A stretch of 64,000 nucleotides of DNA from Woeseiaceae bacterium (GCA_021773055.1 JAJFKV010000072.1:1-64000); one strand, 5' to 3'. Shown: positions 32,778 through 43,733, counted from the stretch's first letter. The notes: generated from the letters alone by a model not told the origin. A program made the numbers and translations.

Positions 32778-33635
32778 ATGACCACCAGCAGCCTCGCGAT
32801 AACTGTTAGCAAAGTCAGTGCTGATTCCGCAAAATTGCTCGACCGCGATCTTGTTGAAGATCGAGTCGCGGTGGAGGAACCTTTGGAAATTCGCGTGGGC
32901 TACGCTACACCTGAAGGCCGCACGGCCACCAGTATCTCCGTTACGATGCGTACGCCGGGTGATGATGCCGAGCTCGCACTCGGTTTTCTGTTTTCGGAAT
33001 CCATTATTCAAGGCGCTGGTGACGTGTTGAACGTTGAGCACTCCGGTCCGGCAGCACCTGATACCGGCAGTCACAATATTATTCGTGTCGATCTTGCCAC
33101 TCACGTAGAGGTCGATTTCGATCGTTTGCACAGGAATTTCTATACGACGTCGAGCTGCGGCGTCTGTGGCAAGTCTTCTCTGGACGCGCTGCGCGTTATC
33201 GGCGCCGAGCCGATCGAAGGTGACAAGGCCCGATTCGCCAAGGATGTCCTGATCGTGATGCCGGGCGCGCTGCGTGATCGGCAACGTGCATTTGAACAGA
33301 CCGGCGGCCTGCATGCTGCGGCCGCGTTCAATTCACAAGGTGAAATCCTGGTGGTGCACGAAGACGTTGGCCGTCACAATGCCCTCGACAAGGTAATCGG
33401 TAGCCTGTTAACACAAGGTCTGCTGCCGGCCAGTAATCTCGGCCTGCTGGTCTCCGGACGGGCCAGTTTTGAGTTGATGCAGAAGACACTGATTGCCGGT
33501 ATTCCACTATTGGCAGCGGTCAGCGCACCGTCCAGTCTTGCGGTACAACTGGCGAACGAATTCAACGTTTCGCTGGTTGGTTTTCTACGTGACGATACTT
33601 TTAATATTTATTCCGCCGGGGAACGCATTACCTGA
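32778..33635 (+). CDS. fdhD: FdhD, sulfur carrier for formate dehydrogenase
   Basis: A 285-residue protein needed to load sulfur onto the molybdenum of formate dehydrogenase. The TTSSCGVCGKSS loop (about residue 120) has the two cysteines of the family, and VHEDVGRHNALDKVIG and SGRASFELMQK are as expected. It heads the operon with the FDH subunits: its TGA overlaps the next ATG by one base. Placement with its client enzyme is common for NAD-linked FDH operons. Confidence 0.93.
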   Translation: MTTSSLAITVSKVSADSAKLLDRDLVEDRVAVEEPLEIRVGYATPEGRTATSISVTMRTPGDDAELALGFLFSESIIQGAGDVLNVEHSGPAAPDTGSHNIIRVDLATHVEVDFDRLHRNFYTTSSCGVCGKSSLDALRVIGAEPIEGDKARFAKDVLIVMPGALRDRQRAFEQTGGLHAAAAFNSQGEILVVHEDVGRHNALDKVIGSLLTQGLLPASNLGLLVSGRASFELMQKTLIAGIPLLAAVSAPSSLAVQLANEFNVSLVGFLRDDTFNIYSAGERIT

Positions 33636-34099
33636 TGGCTAGAATTGACGAGCAGACGACGCGCGACATCGCCGCGCAATTCGATCACAAAGCGGAAATG
33701 CTGGTGCAGATCCTACAAGCCATTGTTTCGCGTTATGGCTGGGTGCCGGCGGAGACCATTCGTCAGCTTGCAGAAGAGCTGAATCTGTCGCGCGCGGACG
33801 TACACGGTGTCGTCGAGTACTACCACGACTTCCGAACCATTGAGCCGGGCAAACACATCGTCAAGATTTGCCAGGCCGAAGCCTGCCAGGCGATGGGCAG
33901 CCGCGAACTGACTGAACACGCCAAGAAGGCGCTGACCATCGAGCTGCACGACACCAACGACGACGTCACGCTTGAACCCGTGTACTGCCTTGGCAACTGT
34001 GCCTGTTCGCCAGCAGTAATGATCGATGGCAAAACCCATGGCCGCGTCGATGAGTCTCGATTCGACGCCCTCCTCGACACCATGCGGGGAAACGACTAG
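33635..34099 (+). CDS. fdsG: NAD-dependent formate dehydrogenase gamma subunit (NuoE-like)
   Basis: A 154-residue NuoE/FdsG-type protein with the [2Fe-2S] cysteines in ICQAEACQAMG and YCLGNCACSPAVMIDG. It passes electrons within the diaphorase part of the enzyme. Linked by one-base overlaps to fdhD and to the NuoF-like gene. In complex I the homologue is NuoE; the position beside FDH alpha and beta shows that this copy belongs to formate dehydrogenase. Confidence 0.92.
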   Translation: MARIDEQTTRDIAAQFDHKAEMLVQILQAIVSRYGWVPAETIRQLAEELNLSRADVHGVVEYYHDFRTIEPGKHIVKICQAEACQAMGSRELTEHAKKALTIELHDTNDDVTLEPVYCLGNCACSPAVMIDGKTHGRVDESRFDALLDTMRGND

Positions 34100-35646
34100 T
34101 GGCCAGAACGAAGATTTATGTACCACGAGAGACCGCCGCGGTCTCAGTCGGTGCCGATGAGGTTGCGTTGGCAATCGCTCAGGCCGCGAAGAAAAGATCT
34201 GCCAATATCGAACTCATTCGAAATGGTTCCTGGGGCGCATCCTGGCTGGAGCCATTGGTCGAAGTTGAGGTGGACGGCACGCGCATCGCTTACGGCAATG
34301 TCACTGTCGAGGATGTCGCCGGCATGTTCGACTCCGACCTGGTCGAAGGCGGCGAACATGAACGTCGTCTCGGACCCATCAACGAAATCCCCTACCTGAT
34401 TAACCAGGATCGCTGGACATTCTGGCGCTGCGGTCTCGTCAATCCGTTGTCGATAGAGGATTTTGAATTACACCAGGGCTTCAATGCGCTTGAAAAAGCG
34501 TTTGCAGAAGGTGCGGAAGCTGTTCTGCAAGCCGTTGCAGACTCCGGTTTACGTGGCAGGGGTGGTGCCGGCTTTCCGACGGGCATTAAATGGCGCACTG
34601 TCGCAGATGCACCGGGCGAGCAAAAGTACATAGCGTGTAACGCGGATGAAGGTGACAGCGGCACATTCTCGGATCGCATCCTCATGGAAGGCGACCCTCT
34701 CGGACTGATCGAGAGTATGGCGATCGCCGGCTTCGCCGTCGGTGCCAGCAAAGGCTATATCTACCTGCGCTCGGAATATCCGCTCACACATTCAATCCTG
34801 TCCCGGGCGATAGAGACAGCCCGCGACGCAGGATGGCTTGGCGATAACATCAAGGACAGCGGCTTCGATTTCGATATCGAATTGCACCTGGGCGCCGGCT
34901 CCTACGTCTGCGGCGAAGAAACCGCGATGCTGGAAAGCCTGGAAGGCAAGAAAGGCCTGGTGAGGTACAAACCCCCTCTGCCCGCATTGGAAGGGCTTTT
35001 CGGCAAGCCGACCGTCGTCAACAACGTCGTCACGCTGGCCTCGGTGGCCAATATCGTCAACCTTGGCGGCGAGCGCTATGCCGGCATGGGCGTAAATCGT
35101 TCCAAAGGAACGCTCGCGTTTCAGCTGGCGGGCAATATCAAACGCGGCGGCCTCGTCGAGAAAGCATTCGGTGTCACATTGCGTGAGCTGATTGAGGATT
35201 GGGGTGGCGGCACCGCCAGCGGTCGACCTGTCAAGGCCGTGCAGGTTGGTGGTCCTCTTGGCGCTTATATTCCCGCAGATCAACTCGACACAGCACTGGA
35301 CTACGAAGCATTCATCGAAATCGGCGCGATGGTCGGACACGGTGGCATTGTCGTATTTGATGACTCTGCGAATATGGCCCAGTTGGCACGATTCGCCATG
35401 GAATTCTGCGCAATTGAGTCCTGCGGCAAGTGCACTCCCTGCCGAATCGGCTCAACCCGGGGCGTTGAGGTCATCGACAAAATGATCGGCGGCGATAATA
35501 AAAACGAGAATTACGCCCTGCTGGTCGATTTATGCGACACGATGGAAGACGCTTCCCTTTGTGCCATGGGCGGAATGACCCCCTACCCGGTTAGAAGTGT
35601 TCTAAAATACTTCGCAGAAGACTTTGCGTCTTCAGCAGAGAAATAG
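34099..35646 (+). CDS. fdsB: NAD-dependent formate dehydrogenase beta subunit (NuoF-like)
   Basis: A 515-residue flavoprotein from GTG 34099, overlapping the previous TAG by one base. Residues about 1-110 form the thioredoxin-like leader typical of FdsB and HoxF. The NAD/FMN-binding part has GLRGRGGAGFPTGIKW, CNADEGDSGTFSDR and LGAGSYVCGEETAMLESLEG without its final residue. The [4Fe-4S] ligands are in ESCGKCTPCRIG. It reduces NAD with electrons from the alpha subunit. Four bases before fdsA. Confidence 0.94.
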   Translation: MARTKIYVPRETAAVSVGADEVALAIAQAAKKRSANIELIRNGSWGASWLEPLVEVEVDGTRIAYGNVTVEDVAGMFDSDLVEGGEHERRLGPINEIPYLINQDRWTFWRCGLVNPLSIEDFELHQGFNALEKAFAEGAEAVLQAVADSGLRGRGGAGFPTGIKWRTVADAPGEQKYIACNADEGDSGTFSDRILMEGDPLGLIESMAIAGFAVGASKGYIYLRSEYPLTHSILSRAIETARDAGWLGDNIKDSGFDFDIELHLGAGSYVCGEETAMLESLEGKKGLVRYKPPLPALEGLFGKPTVVNNVVTLASVANIVNLGGERYAGMGVNRSKGTLAFQLAGNIKRGGLVEKAFGVTLRELIEDWGGGTASGRPVKAVQVGGPLGAYIPADQLDTALDYEAFIEIGAMVGHGGIVVFDDSANMAQLARFAMEFCAIESCGKCTPCRIGSTRGVEVIDKMIGGDNKNENYALLVDLCDTMEDASLCAMGGMTPYPVRSVLKYFAEDFASSAEK

Positions 35647-35649
35647 CTT

Positions 35650-38484
35650 ATGAATAAGGTCCGCCAGGCCGATCTCGGTACTCCAGCCGCCGCTAGCACT
35701 GAGACAGTGCAGGTGGAAATCGACGGTATGCCCGCGACGGTGAATGCCGGTTCGAGCATTTTGCGTGCGGCCCGTGAGACTGGCGTCGACATTCCCAAAC
35801 TCTGCGCAACAGACAACCTGAAGCCATTTGGCTCCTGCCGCATGTGCCTCGTCGAGGTGGAGGGCCGCAAAGGCTATCCCGCGTCCTGCACAACACCGGT
35901 CGAAGAAGGCATGAAAATTCGCACGCAGACCAGCGAGCTTTCGAAGATTCGACGCAACGTCATGGAACTCTACATTTCGGATCATCCGCTGGATTGCCTG
36001 ACCTGCTCGGCGAACGGTGATTGCGAGCTGCAGGACATGGCGGGTGCGGTCGGACTTCGTGATGTGCGCTACGGTTTCGACGGCGAAAATCACCTGGACG
36101 GTGGTGTGGATGCCAGCAACCCCTATTTTCAATTCGATGCCAGCAAGTGCATCGTCTGCTCAAGATGTGTACGTGCTTGCGACGAAGTTCAGGGTACGTT
36201 CGCGTTAACCATTCAGGGTCGTGGTTTTGAGTCCAAAGTAGCGGCCGGAATCGACGAAGGCTTTCTCGACTCGGAATGTGTTTCCTGCGGCGCCTGCATA
36301 CAGGCTTGCCCCACGGCAACGCTCATGGAAAAAAGCATCGTCGACCATGGCCAGCCCGATCACAATGTCGTAACAACCTGCGCCTATTGCGGCGTCGGTT
36401 GCTCGTTCCAGGTCGAGATGAAGGGCGACCAGGTCGTTCGCATGACACCCCACAAAGACGGTGAGGCGAATCATGGTCACTCTTGCGTGAAAGGTCGCTT
36501 TGCGTGGGGCTATGCGTCGCACCAGGATCGCGTTATGAATCCGTTGATCCGGGATACCACGGATGAGCCGTGGCGCGAGGTAAGTTGGGAAGAGGCGATT
36601 CAATACACAGCCAAACGCTTCAAAGAGATTCAGGACAAGCACGGGCGCAAGTCGATCGGTGGCATAACATCATCGCGCTGCACAAACGAAGAAGTGTATG
36701 TCGTGCAAAAAATGATTCGCACCGCATTCGAAAACAACAACGTCGATACCTGTGCTCGTGTATGCCATTCACCGACCGGCTATGGTCTGAAGACGACGCT
36801 TGGCACCTCTGCAGGAACGCAGCCGTTCGACAGCGTCATGGACACTGATGTGATGGTTGTTATTGGTTCAAACCCGACGGCCGCGCATCCGGTATTCGCA
36901 TCGCAGATGAAGAGGCGTCTACGTGAAGGCGCGAAGCTGATCGTTATCGACCCGCGTGAAATTGGCCTGGTGCGTTCGGCGCGCATCGAAGCCGAGCATC
37001 ACATCGCCCTGTCGCCAGGTACCAATGTGCCAGTAATTAATGCGCTTGCACACGTCATTGTCAGCGAAGGACTTGTCGACGAAGAATACGTTCAGGAACG
37101 CTGCGACCTTGAGTCGTTTGAGGCCTGGAAGGCCATGATTCTCAAGCCGGAAAACTCACCTGAGGAAGTGGCTGTAGTTGCTGGCGTTGACGCAGAAACG
37201 CTTCGGCAGGCCGCACGTCTGTTTGGTTCGGCCGAAAACGGTTCTATCTATTATGGCCTCGGCGTTACCGAACACAGTCAGGGTTCAACGATGGTCATGG
37301 GCATGGCCAATCTGGCGATGGCCACCGGCAACATCGGCCGCTCCGGCGTCGGTGTGAACCCGATGCGCGGACAGAATAATGTGCAGGGTTCCTGCGACAT
37401 GGGCTCGTTCCCACACGAGCTGCCGGGATACCGGCCCGTCTCGGATGACGAGGTACGCAATCAGTTTGAAAAACACTGGGGTGTCACACTTGATCCTGAG
37501 CCCGGCTTTCGTATTCCCAATATGTTTGACGCGGCTTGTGCCGGCGAATTCATGGGCATGTATATCCAGGGCGAAGACCTCGCGCAGTCGGACCCCAATA
37601 CTCACCACGTCGAAGCCGCCCTCAGCAACATGGAATGTATCGTCGTACAGGACCTGTTCCTGAACGAGACAGCGAAGTTCGCGCATGTGTTTTTGCCGGG
37701 CACCTCATTCCTCGAGAAGGATGGCACGTTTACCAATGCCGAGCGCCGCATCAACCGGGTGCGTCCCGTCATGCCTGCTCAGCAGGGCAAGGACGAGTGG
37801 CAGATTACACAGGACCTTGCCCAGGCGATGGGCTACAACATGGACTTTGAGAGCTCCTCCCAGATCATGGATGAGATCGCAGAGCTCACGCCCGCCTTCA
37901 ACAACGTTAGCTTCAAATTACTCGACGATATTGGCAGCGTGCAGTGGCCATGCGACGAGGCAGCACCCGAGGGAACGCCTGTCATGCACATCGATCAGTT
38001 CGTGCGCGGCAAGGGCCTGTTTGTCGAAACCGATTATGTGCCGACGGAAGAAAAAACGAATCGTAAATTCCCGCTGCTGCTGACGACGGGCCGCATTCTT
38101 TCGCAATACAATGTCGGTGCACAAACACGCCGCACAGAGAACAATACCTGGCACGCTGAAGACATTCTCGAGGTGCATCCGCACGATGCAGAAATACGTG
38201 GAGTGCGTGACGGTGAACTCGTGTCGCTGGCGAGCCGCAAAGGCGATATTACGTTGCGAGCTAAAATTACAACGCGAGTAAAACCGGGTGTTGTTTACAC
38301 GACGTTTCACAACCCGGAAACAGGTGCGAATGTGGTTACTACTGAATACAGTGACTGGGCGACCAGCTGTCCCGAATACAAAGTAACGGCTGTTCAAATT
38401 GCACCGGCATCACATCGCTCCAGTTGGCAGAAAGAGTTTGCGGAGCGCGCAGGACAACAGGGCCGTATCGCAGAACCGTCCTGA
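35650..38484 (+). CDS. fdsA: NAD-dependent formate dehydrogenase alpha subunit, molybdenum-binding
   Basis: A 944-residue catalytic subunit. The order is: N-terminal [2Fe-2S] (about 40-80), His-Cys [4Fe-4S] (HPLDCLTCSANGDC), a ferredoxin-like pair (CIVCSRCVRAC and CVSCGACIQACPTA), the CAYCGVGC cluster near residue 240, then the bis-MGD domains. The molybdenum ligand is Cys in DTCARVCHSPTGYGL, not selenocysteine. It oxidises formate to CO2. The small FdsD subunit that often follows fdsA is not seen in the next 200 bases. Confidence 0.95.
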   Translation: MNKVRQADLGTPAAASTETVQVEIDGMPATVNAGSSILRAARETGVDIPKLCATDNLKPFGSCRMCLVEVEGRKGYPASCTTPVEEGMKIRTQTSELSKIRRNVMELYISDHPLDCLTCSANGDCELQDMAGAVGLRDVRYGFDGENHLDGGVDASNPYFQFDASKCIVCSRCVRACDEVQGTFALTIQGRGFESKVAAGIDEGFLDSECVSCGACIQACPTATLMEKSIVDHGQPDHNVVTTCAYCGVGCSFQVEMKGDQVVRMTPHKDGEANHGHSCVKGRFAWGYASHQDRVMNPLIRDTTDEPWREVSWEEAIQYTAKRFKEIQDKHGRKSIGGITSSRCTNEEVYVVQKMIRTAFENNNVDTCARVCHSPTGYGLKTTLGTSAGTQPFDSVMDTDVMVVIGSNPTAAHPVFASQMKRRLREGAKLIVIDPREIGLVRSARIEAEHHIALSPGTNVPVINALAHVIVSEGLVDEEYVQERCDLESFEAWKAMILKPENSPEEVAVVAGVDAETLRQAARLFGSAENGSIYYGLGVTEHSQGSTMVMGMANLAMATGNIGRSGVGVNPMRGQNNVQGSCDMGSFPHELPGYRPVSDDEVRNQFEKHWGVTLDPEPGFRIPNMFDAACAGEFMGMYIQGEDLAQSDPNTHHVEAALSNMECIVVQDLFLNETAKFAHVFLPGTSFLEKDGTFTNAERRINRVRPVMPAQQGKDEWQITQDLAQAMGYNMDFESSSQIMDEIAELTPAFNNVSFKLLDDIGSVQWPCDEAAPEGTPVMHIDQFVRGKGLFVETDYVPTEEKTNRKFPLLLTTGRILSQYNVGAQTRRTENNTWHAEDILEVHPHDAEIRGVRDGELVSLASRKGDITLRAKITTRVKPGVVYTTFHNPETGANVVTTEYSDWATSCPEYKVTAVQIAPASHRSSWQKEFAERAGQQGRIAEPS

Positions 38485-38685
38485 GTGGAGTGGGGAAGAT
38501 GTGCAGCTGATCACTCGAGCGCTGGCGGTCCCGACTCCACGGACGGCGGCAAGTAGTAGCAGCTCATCGCTAGCCGCTCTTCCGGCGTCTGCGTTCAACA
38601 GCGGTGACAATCACGCTTCCCGCGAACATTATCAGCGCCGCAATCAGAGAACTGCAAAGGAAAAGGTCCGACCTGACTACTGTCG

Positions 38686-39102
38686 CTAACCAGACCTCTT
38701 TTCTTCTTCTTCATCGAAGAGCCAGTCGTCGATGTGTTTTTTCACGTAAATCGGAAACAGCCAAAACGCTATTCCCAGCCCAATCGCGCCGTACGGCTGC
38801 GCAAATTGCACAACATTTACCGGCCATGCAAACGCTGCGATTGTGTTCTGAAACGAGTCAATGATGAAATTCAATATGAAGTCGACGACTTCGCCTTCAA
38901 ACAACAAGTGAATCTGTTTGAAGTCCTCAATGAAGGACCCGGCTTCCAACCATAGAAACGTCAGCGCAAAGCCGCAAGCATAAAGCCCGCCACCGCGCAC
39001 ATTCCAGACTTTACGGAACCAGGTTCGAAACCAGCCATGCGACTTGCCAGGCAGCTTGCGCGCTTCCTGGTTCAGTCGCTCCGATAGAGTTGGCTTGTTC
39101 AG
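38686..39102 (-). CDS. Small membrane protein of unknown function, start uncertain
   Basis: The clear part (GTG 39000 to 38686, 104 residues) has two membrane helices, about LYACGFALTFLWLEA and AQPYGAIGLGIAFWLFPIYV, and an acidic tail. The same frame continues upstream, without a stop, through NKPTLSERLNQEARKLPG to a CTG at 39102. That CTG overlaps the stop of the SYLF gene as CTGA. The upstream residues read like a real N-terminus, so I favour the longer form. No family recognised. Confidence 0.5.
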   Translation of the reverse strand: MNKPTLSERLNQEARKLPGKSHGWFRTWFRKVWNVRGGGLYACGFALTFLWLEAGSFIEDFKQIHLLFEGEVVDFILNFIIDSFQNTIAAFAWPVNVVQFAQPYGAIGLGIAFWLFPIYVKKHIDDWLFDEEEEKRSG

Positions 39103-39653
39103 GACTTGTCGAGCTTGCTGAATTTCGACCCTTCGAGCGTCAGGTTGTACATCAGCCCTTTCGATCCGAATATGAACCCGACGACAGGGTCCTTGATGTT
39201 ATTGCTATCGATCGTCTTGCCCGCTCCGAGATCAATTAGCGCGACAGAGCCATCGATACCCACTTTCCAGCCATCGGACTCTCGAAACTTCTTAAGCGAC
39301 TCTTTCGTCATGAAAGCGATGACTATGGATTTGGCCTGAGCACCCAGTTGCAGTCCGATCGACCCGGATGTCGTGCGATAGTACGCAACCGACTGACCAC
39401 CGACTCGCAACACACCCTCACCTGTTTCAGCGCCGATTCCAATGCCGACTTTTATCACGCGCGGAAATACCAGGTAGCCTGCTGCCTGATCAAGAAAAAC
39501 GTGGGCGCCATTAACGTCGTCACGAAACACGACCAATGCCTTGTTAGACTCGCGGTCGATCTTCGATGCCGATGCCGCCAGTACCGTGCCCGCGAACAAT
39601 AGCGTGACAATCATGCTTGCCGAGCGAATTAATTTGCTTCGATTCTTCATCAT
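39099..39653 (-). CDS. SYLF (YSC84-like) domain protein, exported
   Basis: A 184-residue protein with a signal peptide (IVTLLFAGTVLAASA). It has a SYLF/YSC84 domain: GYLVFPRVIKVGIGIGAETG, then GVLRVGGQSVAYYRTTSGS and ALIDLGAGKTID. The domain binds phosphoinositides in eukaryotes; the bacterial role is unknown, probably envelope lipid binding. It overlaps by up to four bases the membrane protein downstream, so the two may work together. Confidence 0.85.
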   Translation of the reverse strand: MMKNRSKLIRSASMIVTLLFAGTVLAASASKIDRESNKALVVFRDDVNGAHVFLDQAAGYLVFPRVIKVGIGIGAETGEGVLRVGGQSVAYYRTTSGSIGLQLGAQAKSIVIAFMTKESLKKFRESDGWKVGIDGSVALIDLGAGKTIDSNNIKDPVVGFIFGSKGLMYNLTLEGSKFSKLDKS

Positions 39654-39754
39654 CTAATTCCTGTGATCTGTTGGCCCAAGCACGCGGCGGGCCATGAATT
39701 GCGGCTATGATAGCCCATAGTGGCTGCCAAGATTAGCGAGCTGCGCCTGAACTG

Positions 39755-40546
39755 CTACTGAACCGGCAAACTTGCGGTCAGAAATGCATCCAGCATTTGC
39801 CGCAGGGTAGCACGCAGGGTGGCGGCCTTTTGGACATCAAAAGACCCCGCCTGTTCATTCATATACGCGCGCTGTGCGATCTCAAGCTGCAACGCATGCA
39901 CACCGTGTTCAGGGTCACTGTAATGGCGTGTAATGTAGCCGCCCGTGAAGCGACCATTGATAGCGGTGCTGAAGCAGCTTGCGGTTGCGATCGCGGCGAC
40001 GTCGTTTTGCATCGATTCACCACAACTCGCGCCGCTATTGCTGCCGAGGTTTAGCTCCGGCAACTCTCCGTCGAACAAACGCGGCACAACGCTCGGGATT
40101 GAGTGGGCGTCCCACAATAAGGCATATCCGTGCTGCGTTCGCAGCGCCTCAAGCGTAGTGCTGATTTTCTCGTGATACGGCCGCCAGTACTGTTCGATAC
40201 GCTGCGACTTCTCGTCGTCATCGACACCGCCAGCTCTGTAAATAGAATCACCCGAGAACGTCTGCAACGGGCACAGCCCGGTCGAGACCTGCCCTGGATA
40301 CAATTCGCCATCGTCCGCAGGACGATTCAGGTCAACGACATATCGAGAGTAATTTGCGGCAAGTACATTGGCGCCCATTTCGACCGCAAACTCGTACAGT
40401 TTGGTGACATGCCAGTCCGTGTCAGGTATCGCGCGCCCGGCATCCGTCATGCGAACCTGCATATCTGCAGGGATTTCACGCCCGTCATGCGGCACACTAA
40501 TCAGCAGCGGCAACTCTCCAGCACGAAAATCGAACGCAGGCTTCAT
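39755..40546 (-). CDS. hutG: N-formylglutamate deformylase
   Basis: A 263-residue zinc hydrolase that splits N-formyl-L-glutamate to glutamate and formate, the last step of the HutF-type histidine pathway. Recognisable parts are LLISVPHDGREIP, DTDWHVTKLYEFA and NYSRYVVDLNRPADD, with WDAHSIPS as a metal-binding loop. Last gene of the leftward hut operon: its ATG overlaps the hutH stop by four bases. The presence of both hutF and hutG defines the pathway variant and releases formate. Confidence 0.92.
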   Translation of the reverse strand: MKPAFDFRAGELPLLISVPHDGREIPADMQVRMTDAGRAIPDTDWHVTKLYEFAVEMGANVLAANYSRYVVDLNRPADDGELYPGQVSTGLCPLQTFSGDSIYRAGGVDDDEKSQRIEQYWRPYHEKISTTLEALRTQHGYALLWDAHSIPSVVPRLFDGELPELNLGSNSGASCGESMQNDVAAIATASCFSTAINGRFTGGYITRHYSDPEHGVHALQLEIAQRAYMNEQAGSFDVQKAATLRATLRQMLDAFLTASLPVQ

Positions 40547-42072
40547 GTCGCCAGGCTGGGTAGTACTGATGACGCGTACTTACAATAGTTGCCATCGTCT
40601 ACAATGGCCGCGACTCGGCGTATATCCGACGACAGTGATCGGTCTTCTTCATAGGTTGGCGAAAATTCACGCAACTCAGAAATAACCTCTTCGATCACGG
40701 GCGAACTCTTCTTCGGACGATGAAACTCTATGCCCTGCGCCGCCGCCAATAATTCGATTGCGATAATGTCGGCAACGTTGTCGATCATGTTGTGCAGGCG
40801 TCGGCCAGCGAAGGTTGCCATGCTGACATGATCTTCCTGGTTTGCCGAGGTCGGCAAACTGTCAACACTCGCAGGGTGTGCGTGCGACTTGTTTTCAGAA
40901 GCCAGCGCCGCGGCCGTAACCTGCGCCATCATGAATCCACTGTTCAAGCCGCCATCTTTCACCAGGAAAGCCGGCAAGCCACTCATATGAGAATCGATCA
41001 ACAACGCGATGCGGCGCTCCGACAACGCGCCGATTTCCGCAATTGCCAGGGCGAGATAGTCGGCAGCAAGAGCGATGGGCTCCGCATGAAAATTACCGCC
41101 CGACAGAACCGACTTCGAGTCGGTAAAGACCAGCGGGTTGTCTGTCACGGCATTGGCTTCTGTTTCAAGTACTGAGCAAACGTGCCTGACCACATCCAGG
41201 CACGATCCGATAACCTGCGGCTGACAACGAATGGAGTAGGGATCCTGTACCCGATCGCAGCCTTCGTGCGATGCGCGAATATCGCTGTCGTGCATTAGCT
41301 CTCGCAATACACCTGCAACAGCAATCTGACCGGCGTGTCCGCGCACGCTTTGTATGCGTTTATCGAACGGGGTGTCGCTGCCTTTGATCGCGTCGGACGA
41401 CATTGCGCCCGCCATCATCACCGCGGCCAGCAAATTTTCTGTCCGAAATGCCGCAGCCAGGGAGAGCGCCGTCGATACCTGTGTGCCATTGAGCAATGCC
41501 AACCCTTCTTTCGGCGCCAGATTTATCGGCTTCAGCCCTGCGTCCTTTAACGCAATTATTGCCGGTACCAGGCTGCCGTTTACACGCACCTCGCCTTCAC
41601 CAATCAGCGCACCGGCCATATGTGCCAGCGGTGCCAGGTCGCCAGATGCACCAACAGATCCCCGCGACGGAATGCGCGGACAGATATTGTGATTGATCAT
41701 TGCGCAGAGCATTTCGACGAGTTCAATTCGCACACCCGAGAATCCCTCGGCAAGAGCGACAACCTTCATGAACATGATCAGGCGCACGATGTCATCGTCC
41801 AGGTCTTCGCCAACGCCGACGGCATGCGAGCGCACCAGGTTTGCCTGCAGATGCGCCAGCTCATCATCACTGATGCGTACCGATGCCAGTTGTCCAAAAC
41901 CCGTATTCACACCGTAGACCTGCTCGCCACCGGCGACAAGCTCATTAATCAGCTCATTCGATGTGGCAATACTGCTTTTCGCGTTGTCGCCCAGCGACAC
42001 CGTTATCGACTCCTGCCAGGCCACACGCAGAACATCGAGAGTGATGCGCTGATTGTCGATCGTCAGATTCAC
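40543..42072 (-). CDS. hutH: Histidine ammonia-lyase
   Basis: A 509-residue enzyme that converts histidine to urocanate and ammonia. The self-made MIO cofactor tripeptide Ala-Ser-Gly lies in [22 protein letters not shown], with the catalytic Tyr, and NGTQVSTAL are as in known HutH. I start it at GTG 42072, which overlaps the hutU stop as GTGA; the ORF further upstream to 42189 lies wholly within hutU and has an Arg-rich, non-homologous leader. Confidence 0.95.
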   Translation of the reverse strand: MNLTIDNQRITLDVLRVAWQESITVSLGDNAKSSIATSNELINELVAGGEQVYGVNTGFGQLASVRISDDELAHLQANLVRSHAVGVGEDLDDDIVRLIMFMKVVALAEGFSGVRIELVEMLCAMINHNICPRIPSRGSVGASGDLAPLAHMAGALIGEGEVRVNGSLVPAIIALKDAGLKPINLAPKEGLALLNGTQVSTALSLAAAFRTENLLAAVMMAGAMSSDAIKGSDTPFDKRIQSVRGHAGQIAVAGVLRELMHDSDIRASHEGCDRVQDPYSIRCQPQVIGSCLDVVRHVCSVLETEANAVTDNPLVFTDSKSVLSGGNFHAEPIALAADYLALAIAEIGALSERRIALLIDSHMSGLPAFLVKDGGLNSGFMMAQVTAAALASENKSHAHPASVDSLPTSANQEDHVSMATFAGRRLHNMIDNVADIIAIELLAAAQGIEFHRPKKSSPVIEEVISELREFSPTYEEDRSLSSDIRRVAAIVDDGNYCKYASSVLPSLAT

Positions 42073-43733
42073 TTCGAGTCTCCACCAGTGATCATTGGAA
42101 GATTGAGTCCGTGCTCTCGCGCGCACTCGATTGCGCTCTCGTATCCTGCATCCGCGTGACGCATTACGCCGCTCGCTGGATCGTTCCAAAGAACTCGCTC
42201 AATGCGCTTGTCTGCTTCGGGCGTGCCGTCACAAACAATGACCAGGCCCGCATGCTGGGAATAACCCATGCCAACACCACCGCCATGATGCAGTGACACC
42301 CAGGTAGCGCCGCCAGCGGTACTCAACAACGCATTTAGCAGAGCCCAGTCGGAAACAGCATCACTGCCATCTAACATACTTTCGGTTTCACGATTAGGGC
42401 TTGCGACGGAACCGCTGTCGAGATGGTCGCGACCGATAACGACCGGGGCCTTCAATTCGCCGTTGCGGACCATCTCGTTGAACGCGAGTCCGAGGCGCTC
42501 GCGCTGGCCCAAACCCACCCAGCAGATTCGCGCCGGCAAACCCTGAAAATGGATGCGCTCGCGAGCGGCATCCAGCCAGTTGTGCAGATGCTCGTCATCA
42601 GGAATGAGTTCCTTGACCTTCGCATCCGTCTTGTAAATGTCCTCCGGATCGCCAGACAGCGCAGCCCAGCGGAAGGGACCGACACCACGGCAAAAAAGCG
42701 GCCTCACGTAGGCCGGCACGAAACCGGGGAAATCGAATGCATTCTTAACCCCGTCATCGAACGCCACCTGGCGGATATTGTTGCCGTAGTCGAAGGTGGG
42801 TATGCCGGCTTTCAGAAATTCCAGCATCGCCCTGACATGAATCGACATCGATTTGGTCGCTGCGGCCACGACTGCATCAGGATCGCTTTCCCGTTTCTCG
42901 TACCATTGCTCGACTGACCACCCGATGGGCAGGTAACCGTTCGCAGGATCGTGCGCCGAGGTCTGGTCCGTAACAGCATCAGGTTTGATGCCCTGCTTTA
43001 CCATCTCCGGCAATAATTCACCCGCATTTCCCAACAAGCCTACCGACACGGCCTTCTTGTCGCGGACCGCCTGTTCAATAATCGCCATCGCGTCTGCCAG
43101 CGTCTCTGCTCGCGTATCGAGGTAGCCGGTTTCCAGGCGCATATCGATGCGGTCCGACTGACATTCGATCGCCAACATCGAGGCCCCCGCCATAGTAGCC
43201 GCCAGCGGTTGTGCACCACCCATGCCACCGAGACCGGCGGTCAAGATCCAGCGTCCCGCGAGGTCGCCATCGAAGTGCTGTCGGCCCATTTCGACGAAGG
43301 TCTCGTAAGTCCCCTGCACGATGCCCTGGCTGCCAATATAGATCCACGATCCGGCGGTCATCTGGCCGAACATCATCAAACCCTTTTTATCGAGTTCGCG
43401 GAAGTGTTCCCAGTTCGACCAGGCCGGGACCAGGTTTGAATTCGCAATGAGTACACGTGGCGCATCTGCATGCGTACGAAATACGCCGACTGGCTTGCCA
43501 GATTGCACAAGTAGGGTTTCATCAGATTCCAGATTCCTGAGTTCCTCAACGATCGCATCGAAGCACTCCCAGTTTCGCGCCGCTTTGCCGATACCGCCAT
43601 AAACGACCAGGTCCTGCGGTCGCTCCGCAACCTCCGGATCGAGGTTGTTCATCAGCATTCTCAGTGGCGCTTCGGTGAGCCAGCTTTTTGCAGAAAGCTT
43701 CGTGCCGGTTGGTGCCTTAATGACTCTTTTCAT
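42069..43733 (-). CDS. hutU: Urocanate hydratase
   Basis: A 554-residue NAD-dependent enzyme that turns urocanate into imidazolonepropionate. NAD-binding [18 protein letters not shown], a [13 protein letters not shown] loop and the conserved [18 protein letters not shown], without gaps, match the family over its full length. It lies between hutC and hutH with 4-base overlaps on both sides. Confidence 0.96.
   Translation of the reverse strand: MKRVIKAPTGTKLSAKSWLTEAPLRMLMNNLDPEVAERPQDLVVYGGIGKAARNWECFDAIVEELRNLESDETLLVQSGKPVGVFRTHADAPRVLIANSNLVPAWSNWEHFRELDKKGLMMFGQMTAGSWIYIGSQGIVQGTYETFVEMGRQHFDGDLAGRWILTAGLGGMGGAQPLAATMAGASMLAIECQSDRIDMRLETGYLDTRAETLADAMAIIEQAVRDKKAVSVGLLGNAGELLPEMVKQGIKPDAVTDQTSAHDPANGYLPIGWSVEQWYEKRESDPDAVVAAATKSMSIHVRAMLEFLKAGIPTFDYGNNIRQVAFDDGVKNAFDFPGFVPAYVRPLFCRGVGPFRWAALSGDPEDIYKTDAKVKELIPDDEHLHNWLDAARERIHFQGLPARICWVGLGQRERLGLAFNEMVRNGELKAPVVIGRDHLDSGSVASPNRETESMLDGSDAVSDWALLNALLSTAGGATWVSLHHGGGVGMGYSQHAGLVIVCDGTPEADKRIERVLWNDPASGVMRHADAGYESAIECAREHGLNLPMITGGDSK

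Noticed and set aside
32619..33314. Minus-strand ORF of 231 codons over the start of fdhD
   Set aside because: It overlaps the well-supported fdhD gene and has no recognisable domain.
34792..35340. Minus-strand ORF of 182 codons over fdsB
   Set aside because: Shadow of the coding frame of the NuoF-like subunit.
36720..36800. Selenocysteine codon at the formate dehydrogenase active site
   Set aside because: The molybdenum ligand codon reads as cysteine (RVCHSPTG) and no in-frame TGA occurs in the gene.
38485..38685. Possible FdsD (small formate dehydrogenase subunit) gene after fdsA
   Set aside because: No frame in this stretch gives a start with a ribosome site and an FdsD-like sequence; the longest open frame continues from inside fdsA.
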